In this document: in pieces, positions 12,127 through 24,292 of the stretch
How the letters are laid out: every line of letters begins with the position of its first letter
Position numbering within the stretch: the stretch's first letter is position 1
Assembly: GCA_023213395.1 (NCBI GenBank)
Contig: CM041465.1
Coordinates: forward strand, 104,539,741 to 104,603,740
Direction of reading: 5' to 3'
DNA from: Cycas panzhihuaensis
Taxonomy: Eukaryota; Cycadophyta
Length of the DNA stretch: 64,000 nucleotides
Program-made: the position numbers and the translations under genes
The notes under the pieces: generated by a model
What the model saw: the letters and a program-made list of their open reading frames with translations, nothing else
Databases searched by the model: none
What the model was told of the DNA's origin: nothing

Positions 12127-12486
12127 CTAGTGATGGCCTTTATCTTCTAAAAGGATAGAAGTAAAGGTGAGTTGATTGGATGGAGTCATAAGGTGAAGGA
12201 TAAAATATGACTCAATCTTGTTGATCCAACTATAAGTAGATTTGCAATTCAACTCTAGATCAAAAGTCAGGATGTTAATTTTGAGGTGTGGGTGATATTG
12301 TTGGGGAGAGGGTGGCATTGGCAAAGGTAGTAGAGAGCTACTAGCAGGAGTGGAGGTAGAGGGTATATTAGTGACTTGGATGGATTACTTCTTGATTTTA
12401 TCAAATTGTTTAGTAATGTTTTCAATTATGGAGATGTACTAGGTCTCTAAGCCATAGAGTTAGTTGGATTGGGTAGAAGGAACCAT
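12127..12486 (-). pseudogene. Gag N-terminal fragment of an unrelated gypsy element
   Basis: From an ATG at about 12486 the minus strand reads MVPSTQSN, a Pro/Ser-rich linker (LPPLPMPPSPQQYHP), then HLKINILTFDLELNCKSTYS and WINKIESYF. The 'K-I-x-I-x-T-F-D...W-I-x-x-I-E-x-Y-F' pattern is the usual start of a gypsy gag domain. It stops after about 120 codons. Two or three early stops break the N-terminus. It differs from the T1-T4 gag family and has a matching inverted scrap at 13936-14010. Confidence 0.6.
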
Positions 12487-13935
12487 TAAGGAGAAGAAAT
12501 AAGTTTAGAGAATAGGAGCAAAAGAAAGGGTATAAGGAAGAAGAATGAGTTTAGAAGAAAGGGGAGTTAGAGAAAATGTATGGGATTAAAGAGTTGGGGA
12601 ATAATATAGAAGGGTGGGGGAGGGAAGGTCGTGTCTTTAGCCTATCAGCCTAGTTATTACAAGTTAGTCTCTACAAGGTGTCTTTATTTCATTTCCCCAA
12701 AAAAAAAATGTAATACTCTCACTTAGTACACTAAGATAAGTGCAAAGAGCTTGTTAGGATGATGTAGATGAGATTATATATGAAATTTTAGCCATGGGAC
12801 CCATGAGGTACTCATATATCATTTCTCACCAAAATTTACAATTGAAATTAACCTAGTGTAAAATAATTAGCGTGACACACTTGTTAAAATAAGGTAAATG
12901 AAAAGTAAGGGTAAAAATAAAGTTGTAGATTTTTTAAAAATGTGTAGACCTCTGGTAAAGGTTTTGTCTACAAAAAAATGATATTAGCCAAAGTGGACCT
13001 ATAGGGACACAAGCCTATGAATAATTTTTTCTTTTTGAAAAATCTAGTGATGAGGGTTTGGACTGCAAAGTCTCTTGTTGAGGGTTTTAATAGTAGTGAG
13101 TAGTAGTAGACTCAAAAATAAAATTGAATCAACTATTTTTTTTTAGAAGGACTTTTCGCTTTGGGATTGCTTGGTCTATAGGCCCCCCTATAAACTTTTC
13201 AGTCATTAACAATGTCAACCTAATATCTCAGGGCACTTCCTAGGGAGGGTAACCATACCTATAGTCATGTTATCTGTATTTGAGGTGTTTATGGATGGTA
13301 GTTTCCTAGCACTAACTGCTAACCAATACACTATAGGGTTACATGTAATTGATTATTTACCTATTATAGGTTAAAGAAAGAAAACCTATTGGGGTCTTCT
13401 TATATAATTAAGGATACATGGAGGCTCAATTTTGTATGCAGCCATTGTCTAAAGCCTAAGTATTGGTAGATAAACCACCTCACTTCACATGTTGTCTTAT
13501 CCATGAGCATGCTTGGCTGATAATAACAACTTCCCATGGATATTTTAAAGCCCTCAAAATAGGGTTTCTACCTAGACCTTTATGAAAGGATAGTAAAATA
13601 GTGCAAAAGTAGAATATTGCAAAAAGAAAGCAAGATGATAGAAGTAAAGTGAAAGGAGAGGGTTATGAAATATCACCAATAGAGAGAAAAAATATTTCCT
13701 ACTAGACTACCAGAATTTCTACTTCTTTCTCTTTGCTTTTATTTTATTTTTATTTCTATCTCCACCTTGTTATCCAAGGGACCTTTGAGTCGAGCTCTAA
13801 AACCACTTTGGATGAACTTGCCATAACAATCACCACAAATATGCAAAGGAAAGAGCTCAAAGGACATGATAAATAGAATAATGATGTAACAAATTAACCT
13901 TTATTACTAAAAGGGAGTTAATGCCACCCTCTCTT

Positions 13936-14010
13936 AAGCAACATTACTTACACCTCAAAATTAGTATCCCAACTTTTGATTAAGAGTTGAGTCCTAAATC
14001 TACCTATAGC
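13936..14010 (+). pseudogene. Second copy of the same gag fragment, inverted
   Basis: The plus strand reads HLKISIPTFD, stop, ELSPKSTYS, stop, ID, aligning with the fragment at 12127-12486 in opposite orientation. Stops within 25 codons show heavy decay. It lies just left of the T2 insertion. Confidence 0.5.
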
Positions 14011-14184
14011 TAGATCGATACATAATATCTCAAATATATGATAATCTCTACTCTACTTCTATGAGGCCTTATATAGATAAGAGTGGAATTTCTACATGAA
14101 TACTATTGGTGAGAGTAAGTAGCCCATACATATGTTAAGGGCTAGAAATAGTTGTCATGTTATATGGTCACATGTGCTAGCAGT

Positions 14185-14189
14185 GGTCC
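14185..14189. other. Left target-site duplication GGTCC of T2
   Basis: GGTCC directly precedes the T2 5' LTR start; GGTCC also directly follows the 3' LTR end (45298-45302). This pairs LTRs more than 24 kb apart as one insertion. Confidence 0.85.
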
Positions 14190-17100
14190 TATTTCCCAGA
14201 CACTGGGAATGGATCAAGGCAGCTTCGCATGGGTAAAAATATGTATGTTTCTATCTTACTTGCTCTGTGCACATCTTCACATTTGTTGAGGTATATTTAT
14301 AGTTATGGAAGCATGCTATGATTACATGGTTGCTTGGCTACTTGATTTATTTGCTTGTTTCCCTTGCCTGTGCATGCATCTATGCCTATGATGATTAGGA
14401 CTTCAATCTAAATGGCAACATATGGCTCTCAAGTGTTTCTCCCTTGAGTTGATGGGTACTTGGGAGCTTCCATAACTCATTTTGCTCAGTTTCCAACTTG
14501 TTTTCTTGAGATCCTTTGCCCTATTGTTTTGACCTATGACCCTTCATTCACCTCTTTGTCTTCAAAGGAGCCTCGTTGATGGTCATCATAACTGAATACA
14601 ACTCTTTTTCTCATCTTGTATGGGTTGGCTTGCTCATTCGTCCCCTGTTGGCTTTGTTTATATCGCTTCCTAGTAACATTAGCTTATTTCACCACACCAG
14701 TCGATCATTTATATTACTTGATAAGCCCCAACTATGCCTCTTTTAGTTTGATTGTTGTGGTGAAAGCATAGAAATGTTGTAAGAGCCCCTACTTTGTTTG
14801 GTTCTTGACTATTCTTTTGAATCTTTAATGATTTGTGTTAATTTTTATTAAAAATTTAGAGTTAGGTTTCACCCCACAAATATATTTGTTGTACTGCTAA
14901 TTTGTTTGTGGTATTGCTAATTTGTTTCTCTAATTTGTTTATGGTACCACTAATTTATTTGTAGCACTGCTAATTTGTTTGTGGTACTGTGAACAAATTC
15001 GTAGTGCAACTATTATAGTCCAAAATGTGGCTAGAAATGACTATAATTGCATTTAATACAAAACAGATAGAATCCCGAACCCCAGGACCAGCCCAAATCA
15101 AGCCCTAATAGTCCTAAGACCTCTCCCAAACCATAAAATCTAGAATTCAAACTCATTTCCTCTATTTCTTTGATGGATTTTACTCTTCTTCAACTAATTT
15201 TTCTCAAAAAACTTCACATTTCTCTCAAAACCCCTCATCTTTTACAGATCTACTTACAGTTCATGCACCAAATAGATTTCAACAAAGGAAAGCAAAGGGA
15301 ATCAAGATCAACAACAGTATTAGATTAAACACAAGCCATCAAGCCTCATGGAAAAGCTAGTTTCTTCTCCAAAAACGTAAAATCTTTTTCCAAAAACTCT
15401 TCGTTTTCAGGCCAAAATGTTTACTTGCATCAATCCTTCTCTTATCCAACAAGGTAAGCCATCTTGCTATGGTTTTTATTGTCCAACACTTGAGTTTTAT
15501 CTTGTTCTTTTAATTGATTAGTGTTTTCCTATCGATTTTCAGATTTAGAAGCTCCTTTAAGTGATCATTAGGAGTAGACCTATTATAAACTTTAGAGGCA
15601 AGCCCTCTACCTATCACGAAACTCTAGTTTCACCCTCCAAATCATTAGTTATTGGCAAAGAGAGGGCAGAAGTGGTTAGAGGAGATTATAGGAAGGACAT
15701 TAGGCTTGAGTTCTGACTCCAAAAGCCCCCTTCCGCTAGGGTAATCCCCTCCTCAATGCTAGCTAATATCCCTCCTCTTCATGATTCAACTAGTACAACA
15801 CTTGGATATGAAACTTGCAGCTTCCTTACTTGGTGATCTATCACCCTATTTCAAAGTTTTTGTTACTCCTAAGAAACTACCACCCAGTTATGAGATCTTA
15901 TTTGGGAGAAAGCTGGATTGTAGTAGAGCTCATCATTCTGAGGTAACACTCCCACCCCTTCTCATCCTTTACTTCTTTTGTTTGTTGCATGTTATATGTC
16001 ATACTAGGCAGCAAAATATTATTTGCAAATCTTGTTTTATTGATACACAACTAAACAAATGTTCAAAACATCCTTCATTAGTAAGTTGGCAAGCATATAT
16101 GAATATTTGTTGTACATGAATATTTGTTGTTTGTAGAAGTTGCTTATTGTGTGGTTCAACTGGAGGCGAATCCATCCACAAATCAAGCAATTTCCACCAA
16201 AAAAGTAATATCATTTCTTATCTTGGTTTATACTACATTTTCCTTTCTAGTATCTTCCTTTTATTTCGTTCATTCAAGCTTGGGGAAGGTAAGGAAGCCC
16301 TACTAAAACTCTGTCAACAACATTACGACAACAAGAGAAGTGAAGTTATCGATGAAGAGGGTGCGTGGAGGAAGAGTTACGCTACTCCATTAGCCATCAT
16401 GTATCTAGGTGCACTTTGTTCAACCCTTCTTCTCTGCACTCCTCTCCCCACCTTTTTCTTACTCCTCAATAGAAATAAATAAAAAGGAAAAGTATTCTAT
16501 TATGTTTCTTTTGCACATTTGCATATTACATGAGGAGGAAAGCATAACACAAACTTTCTCCTCTATTTTTGCATTAGGGACAAAGTTTTACATGTTTCTT
16601 TTTTCCCTTTGACCCTATATGTTGCATATTGTAAAGATAAAAGAAAAGTGCACTTGATTCCTTCTTTGCACCAATAGGAAATATCATTACGTCTCTCTTA
16701 TTAGTTGCATTGAAAAAGGAACTAGTTACATGCAAATGGTCATTACATCTCCCTCTCTTCTTTCATCCCCTTAAATAATCTTTTGAGAGAAAAGGAATTG
16801 AGAGCGAGGGAGAGTAGTTAGTTTGATTTTCCACCATCTTTTAATTGCAACATAAACATTACAATAATTAACATCACAATTATTATTGACTAGAAGCAAA
16901 CTTATCTACAACAAACAAGTAAGCACCGACCTACCCCTCTTCCTCTCCTAGCCTGAAAGGAAGTTTGAAACCTAGTTGCAACTAAACAATTGCAACATCT
17001 CCTCACTCCATACACCTAACATCGCAAACCTCAGCTTCTTAAGAGTACTAGTTTAGCACTAAAACCACCTACCTTAGACTCCTATTTGCAACAATCACCA

Positions 17101-17444
17101 CTTCTTATTTCTTGTTTCTAAGGTTCCTTTTCATAAGGAACTGTTACTCTTTTATCTTTCCTTCAAAAGGAGATCTTCTTCACCCTCTTTCACCTTAAGG
17201 GTAAGAGAGCCTTATCTTTGGCTACTCAACAACCTAAGGATGCCTTTATCATTCCATTTATCTCATATCAAGGAGGTTCCCTTAGAAGAGAGGTGACTTA
17301 CACTCAGTTATGGTTCCTCGAACCTACGTTTTGATATGCAGATGCCCTTTGAGGGTACCTTGGCCACTTTCCTTCCTCTCATTTATTAGCTTGCATAGCT
17401 AATAGGGTAGGTAAAACCTAGTAACCCCTAGAGGTGTGATTCCA
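14190..17444 (+). repeat. 5' LTR of T2
   Basis: 3255 bp, starting TATTTCCCAGACACTGGGAA (TG decayed to TA) and ending GTGTGATTCCA, one base before the primer site. TATA candidate CCATAAAATC near 15132. The donor-like motif is at 16285-16300. The array at 14881-15010 is the T2 form of the family's U3 repeat. Short ORFs (for example 15781-16119) have equivalents in the 3' LTR and are part of the repeat, not genes. Confidence 0.88.
14881..15010 (+). repeat. U3 tandem array of T2 5' LTR
   Basis: Six or so units of roughly 20 bp of the type GTACTGCTAATTTGTTTGTG. These are AT-shifted versions of the GTACCGCTGCAAACTTTGTG unit in T3. Position in the LTR is equivalent. Confidence 0.7.
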
Positions 17445-17445
17445 C

Positions 17446-17463
17446 TAGCGACCATACTGAGGG
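17446..17463 (+). promoter_or_regulatory. Primer binding site of T2
   Basis: TAGCGACCATACTGAGGG, one base after the LTR end, versus TGGCGACCATACTGGGGA in T3. Both interior differences are G-to-A transitions. Confidence 0.78.
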
Positions 17464-17715
17464 CTCGTTAGTAAAGGAGAACCATAAATCTCCCTTTGTG
17501 TTAGCATTAGCTTCTCTCTTTTCTCTCTATACCTCCTAGATTTGTTGGGCAACCCCCAACGCCTTCATCATTTCATTTGTCTTGTTTCTTTTATGACCTT
17601 TAGGCGAGACATGAATGAGACATTTCTCTTATCACTTATGAGTTTTTTTCCCCATCTTAAAAGAACCTTCCTATTCCTCCATCCCCTCATCTAATTTTAT
17701 GATTCTGAATTAACA

Positions 17716-19700
17716 ATGGAGGGATACCTATCAGAGTGGGCATACCATTCCTACATCTCTGAAACCCAAGCTCAAGTCTCAAGTTCCACCCATGACCATG
17801 ATAGGATCTGCTCTTATCATTTCTTCTTCTTTGTATGCCCCTCATGTCCAAGGGGTTCTCCAGGGCATACTCACATCCCAAATTGGGTTGAGCATGTCTC
17901 TTCCAAACTAGGCGACCATGTCTCAACCTACCATGGTCTACAATCCTTTCACATGACCTAGGAGACCCTTATGTCCCCAATCTTTGGGCCATGTGGGACC
18001 CCTCACATGAGTCCTCATCCATAGACAATAGACTCTTCCCTTTACGTAGCCCGAGTGTACACATCCTAACCTAGGGGGCATGGAAAGGAAAACCCTCTCC
18101 TAGTTTATGGGGTGGATTCACTACACCCTTATGGTGTTGCGCCTCTTATAGGTGGCCCATATGGACAAAATCCTATACCTCATCCCCTTTCCTCATCTTT
18201 ATATTTGACTCCATACACAGTACCTTCCCAAGGAGGATCCATTCCTCCCAATGACCTTTACTCTCATATGCCCTCTTAACAAAGGGTATACCCTTAAGGT
18301 GGAGTGGGACTATCTCACCTGCCTCCCTCCTATCCAACTTTCCCTCAAATGGGAATGACTCCTTCCCATCAAGTAGGTGGGAATCCTTATCCCTCATATG
18401 CCCAAGCCCCTAAAGGAAGAGCTAGGTATTTATATCTACCTCCTCTCATGCCTTTGGTTGACCCTTTGGCTCAACTAAGGGTTTATCCTTTCATTGACTA
18501 TAGGTCAACCCTACCATTAATTAAGGCACTTAGGACTAACCTGCCACCTCATCCTACTAAGGTGCCCAAATTTGATAGTACCTCACCACAAGACCCAACT
18601 AAGCATGTTAGGAGCTTCTCCATGGCATGCATCAATTATTAGGCTTATGACTACATATTGATGAAATTATGTCCTCGTTCTTTATATGGGGATGTCCTTA
18701 AATGGTTTTACCATCTCCCTACCCATTCTATCTATTCCTTCCAATAACTTATAGATGAGTTTGTCAACTACTTTGATGTTGCTCATCCCTTTAAGAGTGG
18801 GATCAAAGCCCTGCTCTCCCTTAAGCAAGGTCACGATGAAATGAATCATGACTTTGTTAGGTATTTTCATAACCTCCTCCATTCCATAAAGGCCACATTG
18901 TCTGAGGAATTAAAGATAGATATTTTCATGAATGCCCTCCATCCTAAAGTCCACGATGAGGTTCTCAAAATGTGGGTAATGACATGCAATTCTATCATAG
19001 CTAAATGCTTGGCACTAAAGGCTATTGAGATCTAAGTAGGTCTTAAGAAACCCCTTAGATCCTTGCAGTGACGTAAGGCACCCCTTCCATCATGTGACCC
19101 TAGATCTCAATAGCCTCCAAGGCCCCCCACCCACATAACATATAATACCTTAGATCCCTTAACCTCTGCTATACATTCATTTGAGCATACAATGGAGTTA
19201 AAGCTCTAACCTTCTCAACCATCTTTATATTCCCATAGGCCCATCCATCAGGCTTCCTAAGCTGCATCACCTAAAGGTAGAAATATCCAAACCTCTTAGG
19301 CAAGGAGGATGAAACCCTCTCCTAAGAAGAAATGGTGCTCTGTCCATGGTGAGTGCCTCCATGAAGATTCACAGTATTCGGTGCAGCACCCCAAGCTTTC
19401 CACACAGTGTGATTCTTCTCCCAAACAGGCATCTAAACCTAACTTAGACCAACCCATTCATCAAGATCCCTTTTCCAAACATGGGAAACATGATCGATTT
19501 ACCTAAGATAAAGGGACAAGGATTAGGGGGCAATCTCCCAACCCCACCCCTAAGTAAATAAAGGAGATGGGGGTAAGGGACTTATCCTCCACTCCTGGTC
19601 CCCATCCCTAATCCTCCTTATCCTCCCAACCCTGTAACAAGGGGAAGAGAATTATTCAGATGCTTGAGACTACCCCTTTGTGCCCGATCATATGGTCTCA
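17716..19700 (+). pseudogene. gag: Gag of T2
   Basis: Starts MEGYLSEWAYHS at 17716, equivalent to the T1 and T3 starts. Recognisable blocks follow: a Pro/Tyr-rich stretch (about 18115-18170, HPYGVAPLIGGPYGQN), FIDYRSTLPLIKALRTNLPP (about 18490), FSMACINY (about 18620), LLSLKQGHDEMN (about 18810), KATLSEELKIDIFM (about 18890) and a Cys/His segment KWCSVHGECLHEDS (about 19330). The core is the retrotransposon-gag helical domain. Many TAG/TAA stops interrupt it; most sit where T3 has Gln or Trp, consistent with C-to-T decay. It cannot make a full Gag. Confidence 0.82.
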
Positions 19701-20370
19701 AGTGACTAAGGAGGCCACCGGGGTCTCTGCTTCCCAACAAAACCTTCCTATGGATAATCTACCCTCTAAGATCCCTATGATCTCCAAGACAATTCTTGTT
19801 TGCCTTGGGCATTATGACTTTAAAAGGGCACTTCCCTAACCTACCAAGAAGGGGAAGTCCTTCTCTATAGTTGACAAGCTCCATACTATAATTGTTGGGA
19901 TGTCTATGATGGATGACTTGTAAGGTTACCATGAGCAACGTACTCTCCTTTTTTAGACCCTTGGTCAGCAAGATGCACCCATCATATTTGTAGGCACTAC
20001 CTCTCGTGGACTACTAGTCATCTCGTTTGACCTACAAGACCTCCCCCCTTCTAGTGAATAGGAGAAATTTTGGCACTACTCATTCGTAAGTGCCATTGAC
20101 ACATCTAACTCTACCATTAAGAGGACTATTGTAGATAATGGGTCTTCAGTTAATGCTATGCCTATTTATATGCTCAAGGAGCTACGCATAGAGGCTCTTG
20201 AGTCTGTCCCTTAGAAATGCCAAGGATATGATGGAACTGAGAAGTCTCCCTTGGAGACGATCCCCCTTTCACTCACCTTAGAAGGGAAGACCATTTCTGT
20301 AAATGTTATTATACTTAATATCAATATCGAGTACAACCTCCTCTTGGGTCAACCATGGAATGGGAGCTAT
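19701..20370 (+). pseudogene. Protease region of T2
   Basis: The family's pre-protease block (FKRALP.PTKKGKSFSIVDKL, then MSMMDDL) is at about 19800-19920. The retropepsin core follows: STIKRTIVDNGSSVNAMP at about 20110-20160 with the D-N-G triad, and IEYNLLLGQPW at about 20325-20355. Stops at about 19920 and 20212 break the frame. Function would be cleavage of the Gag-Pol precursor. Confidence 0.8.
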
Positions 20371-20926
20371 TTACTCCTTATAATGGGGGCAAATTAAATT
20401 TGTCCATGAAGGACAACTTAAAGTTGTCACATGTGAGTCTCCTCCCTCTCATACCTCTCATCTTGCCTGTTAGTCTATCTTTAATGATGAGGATAGTGAT
20501 CCTGAGGCAGTTGCCCCCTCCAATGGGGACCCTTTTTTTAGGAGACCGGCCCTCACCAAGAGGAACCTATGCCTCATCATGAACCGAATCTAGTTAGGCT
20601 TGTCCTTATTAGCATAGGTAACTATGGTTACCTAGCCGCCATGGGTGACTTCGAGTCAGATGATGAGGACCACGAGCCTTCTCCTTGACATGTCACTCTG
20701 ATTTTATGCATACCCAGGGAGATGTCCCAATGTGACATCCCCTTTTCCCTTTATTCAACATTAGCTCCTAGGCTGCTGGTTCTGAACCAACCATCTTTTT
20801 CATCTTCCTACCCTCCTTGAGAGACTCAATGTAGGCTTCCATAATAATAAGCCGCTCATAAGGGTAGCTCTTCTATGCACCCTATATCTTCATCAAGGAC
20901 TAGATCCTGTTCCACCCAAATGCAAC
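20371..20926 (+). pseudogene. Post-protease extension of T2, left of T3
   Basis: Degraded coding sequence aligned with the extension after the T3 protease: an acidic DDED-like part near 20650-20690, then LVLNQPSFSSS at about 20780. It ends at the T3 target GCAAC (20922-20926) and resumes at 39115. No RT motif appears here, and none appears at the equivalent place in T3. Confidence 0.65.
20922..20926. other. Left target-site duplication GCAAC of T3
   Basis: GCAAC ends exactly where LTR A begins; the same five bases follow LTR C at 39110-39114. No such pair flanks the middle LTR. Confidence 0.88.
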
Positions 20927-23547
20927 TGAAACGCTCTCCGCGGGGCGGTGATCCTACGTCTAGCAAAGAAATACAAAACACAACACCGATCGGGCTAGAC
21001 AATGAGGATCTCACCTCATGGTCGTCTGCGGCCAAGCGGGTTTGGGGATCGCAGGTGCCTGGTTGCTTCCAGGTAGCCGTGCAAATACGAGGCCTTCCTA
21101 CCCTTCAGATGGCCGGGAAGGAAAAGGAAACCTCGCGCGTTGCGGCTTCTCAAGGTAATGAGAAGGCAACGAGAGGGCAACAGAATCAACGTGCAACGGG
21201 TGTGAAGTAAGGTATGGTTGGGGTATGCAACGTAAACGGGTCTTCTATTTCTATGTAATGCAAGGTAAAAGAAACGGTACAGGAAAGTAAATGTAAAATA
21301 AAAGACTATTTCCCTTTTTCCTTTATGTTTCCTTATCTTTTACTTATCAAGCATGTACAAAGAGCAAGAATGATATAAAAGGGAAAAACAAAGGAAACGC
21401 GAGGAATACCTGGATCCGGCGGTTGAGGTTGAAGTGTGGATCTCCTTCTCGGTTGCGCTCCTTTCCTCTTTCCTCCACGCATGCAACGTTGGTCAACGGT
21501 GGTGAAGGGGGTCCACTTACCTCCCCGTGAGCATGCGGAATCAAATGAAATGAAAAGACGAAAAAAAAAAAGCAAAACTAAAGGAGAGAAAGTACCATGG
21601 GTGAGCTAACCGGCAATGGGTTCGCTCCACGCGCTACCTCCCCCAATGCGATCCTGCAAGAGAACACAAAGAGTACCTTCCTCTCGAGGGAGAGGCTACA
21701 AAATATACAAGGAGGTATATGTGTATGAACCGAACCGAAATCAACTTAGCTAATCAAACTAAGCTATATGTCAAAATGTAGCAAAACTAAACGAGCATAT
21801 GAGGTACTCCCACGCTACCAAGTGCCACAAACACACGAAGTGGAACTGAGTATAGCCTCAGGATGGCTAACTCACCCACGAGAGGTCTCCAAAGGGGCCC
21901 GAGAAAGGAATGCCGGGTGGTGACAAAGGTGGACGCGAGTTGTCTCAAACCGGGCCTCGACACCCGACACAATCTCCTCGAACTCCTTCGACCTGCTCCT
22001 TAGGACAGTGTATGGTAAGGGGAAGAGGACAAGGGACTAACCCTTGGAGAGAAGGACTGAATGGGGGACTGAAACCTTGGAGAGAAGGACTGCAATGGGG
22101 ACTAACCCCGCCTATCTCCCTCAAATCCTCGTGTATGCCCCCTTACTCTAGCTGACTGAGGAAAAAATGGAAGAAGACTTGGAGAAAATGAGGAAGTCCA
22201 AAGAGAAAACTGAGAAAATGGATTCGGGTCAAGGTAGCACTAAGGGAGCGGCTATGGCCAATGGTAGCTACTTTCATTCAAGTAGTAAAAGCAAAGGGAA
22301 AGAAGGGGTAGAATGCTTGACAATGAATATAAGAGACATGCAAGTATGTCCAAGGAGTTTGCAAGCAAAAAGCGAAGGGAATACAAGTAACAAGAAGGAG
22401 AAATGCAAGAAAATACAAAAAAACAAGTAAAGCTAAGGGGTACCTTGTGTAGAGCGGTCATGCATGCCTCCTACCACTAGGGACAACAGTAATAGAGGTC
22501 AAATGAAGATTGATCATGAGTGCTCCCAGCTGCAAAGTAGATGGAAGAAGCCCTTTGTGAAGTTGGGGATGTGAAGCAAGTCTTTGGGGCAACTTCTTGG
22601 TTGAAGAAGTCCCTTGAATCTTTGTGTAGTTGCAAGAGGAAGAGAGCTGGTTGTGGAGAGTAGTAAGGGGCAGCAATGGCCCTGCAAAATCCACCGGTGG
22701 CAGCCTTGTCCTTCCTCCTCAATTCGTGCTTGAACTCCTTTGATTTCTGTGTCTTCTCTTGTCTTTTGTGGAGAGCTTTTCTTTAGAAAACTTAGAAAAA
22801 TGAGCTCAAGAATGATGCAAATGAGTAAAAAAAATCATTTTATGTCTTGTTCACAGTAAGTGAACGTTGGGGCGGGGCGCCCAATCAGATGGAGCCACGC
22901 CAGCCTGTGAAAAAATGCGAACTGTCACGTGGTTCTTTTTTAAATTTCAACAGTATCTGCAAGAAATTCTACGATACCGCTGCAAACTTTGTGGTACCGC
23001 TGCAAACTTTGTGATACCGCTGCAAACTTTGTGGTACTGCTAAGTTTACTGTGGTAACAGCCTGAAATTAAAAATAGAGAAAAATAAGCAGCAAAATCAG
23101 GTTTTGAGGCAAAAACAGAGGCTAATCATGAATGGGAACAGCTGAGGGAATGCCCAACCAGTAGGCAAGTACCCAAAACAATGCAAAGAGTCCTAACTAA
23201 GGATTAAATCGAACTTAGAAAGGATGGCAACGCAAACGACATGTTGCAATAAGAACAAACAAGCTGGCGAAAATAATCCCAAGAAACTGTGGAGACATCG
23301 TGAGTGGTCAGATGCCATACACGGTGTCGATTCACGAGGAATACCCCCGCTGTGAGTCGTCATAAGCTGAAGGTGTGCCATTAGGCACATGCATTATGAG
23401 CAAGCAGACAAACAAATGCATATAGATAGGCATATGTCAATCAAACTACTCTAAACCACCTTAATTAACATAGGTAAGAAAAGTAAGAACATATACCTGA
23501 ACAAACTCAGGTCGATGCTCTCGAGTCCATTCCCAATAGCCGGAACA
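20927..23547 (-). repeat. LTR A of T3 (outer, 3')
   Basis: 2621 bp. On the minus strand it runs from TGTTCCGG at 23547 (one T lost from TGTTTCC) to GAGAGCGTTTCA at 20927. It aligns throughout with LTRs B and C. An 87-codon ORF at 22167-22430 is conserved in all three because the LTRs are recent copies. Confidence 0.9.
22905..23056 (-). promoter_or_regulatory. U3 cassette of LTR A: hairpin remnant plus 20-bp GTACCGC array
   Basis: From 22971 an exact 20-bp period repeats: GATACCGCTGCAAACTTTGT, GGTACCGCTGCAAACTTTGT, GATACCGCTGCAAACTTTGT, GGTACTGC..AAGTTTACTGT. Next to it, CACGTGG (about 22926) lies in a sequence related to the hairpin of the solo LTR. CACGTG is the plant G-box core; a promoter role is inferred. 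Confidence 0.7.
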
Positions 23548-24292
23548 TCGCCTCGCGCAGAGCCTCACCGCCGAAGCGTAATGTGATGGCGAATGCTGTC
23601 AATCAAAGATATAAGTAGCACATGCATATATATATATATAAGTAATCAAGAGCAGCACGTAATACAAGGGTGTAGGCAAGTGTCGTGGCGGAATGCATGG
23701 ACAGGCGAGACGGAGGCGAGGACAACGTAGGGGCTACCCACGTGTCGCCCAAACATTGACCTGAAACTGAAATAAGCAGTAAAACGGGATGCCCCCCGTT
23801 GCCAAGGTGCAACGTGAAGTAAGAGGGCACCCAACAAAGTAGAGCAGGTACATCTAACTAACAGCGACTGGAGGCTTGGGCACGGGTTGGCCGGGCAAGC
23901 CTCAAGGGCGGTCATCTAGAAGAGGGAGGCGACGCTCAAGGATGAGGCGGACGAGGTCGACCTCAAAGATTGAGGTGCCTCGGATATGCTAAATATGTAG
24001 ATTTTGTAAATATGTAGATGCATGTAGCCTTCCGTATGGCCATATGTCTAACAGGAGCACACACATCCACCGTAAGTAGAGGTGATCGAGAGGTGTGAGG
24101 TTAGAAATAGAGCGACATACACATCCACGGGGGAGCATAGCGGAATATGCAAAGGAAACAACAGGCAAGAGAAGGGAGTGACGATACTCCACATCGTCAT
24201 CCTAGTTGGGGGATGCCCAAATAGGAGGACAAAGGTTCCCAAGAGCACACGGGAATGCGGGTTCCGCGAGAGGAACCGGAAGAAGAAACGAG
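23548..24292 (-). other. 3' part of T3 internal 1 with archaeal-like RNase H tail
   Basis: Next to LTR A lies the 3' UTR, homologous to T4 53161-53530 but with a degraded polypurine tract. About 23911-23986 matches the last codons of T4's archaeal-like RNase H, up to the HIPR motif where homology stops abruptly; this marks an old deletion end. The rest up to the hairpin array is unrecognised. A small palindrome GGTTCCGCGAGAGGAACC lies at about 24260-24277. Confidence 0.6.

Larger units (their letters stand above)
11621..14184. other. Unassigned AT-rich region between T0 and T2
   Basis: Apart from two small gag scraps (separate entries) I see no gene. Poly-A/T runs and many stops in all frames fit very old transposon debris. 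A stretch near 12690-12730 (aaaaaaaaatgtaatactc) could be an LTR edge of the minus-strand gag element, but I could not find a matching partner. Confidence 0.4.

Noticed and set aside
15781-16482. Cluster of 60-112 codon ORFs as host exons
   Set aside because: Both copies (here and about 43.7-44.4 kb) lie at the same LTR position in T2; they are LTR sequence.
21333-21575. Paired overlapping minus-strand ORFs at 21.4, 29.2 and 37.0 kb as a small gene family
   Set aside because: They are the same LTR segment in three copies, with frame breaks between copies and no motif.
22167-22430. An 87-codon ORF (MEEDLEKMRKSKEKT) repeated at 29911 and 37716
   Set aside because: It lies inside LTRs A, B and C, antisense to the element. 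Its conservation follows from the recent copying of the LTRs; the diverged T4 LTR does not keep a comparable frame that I can see.
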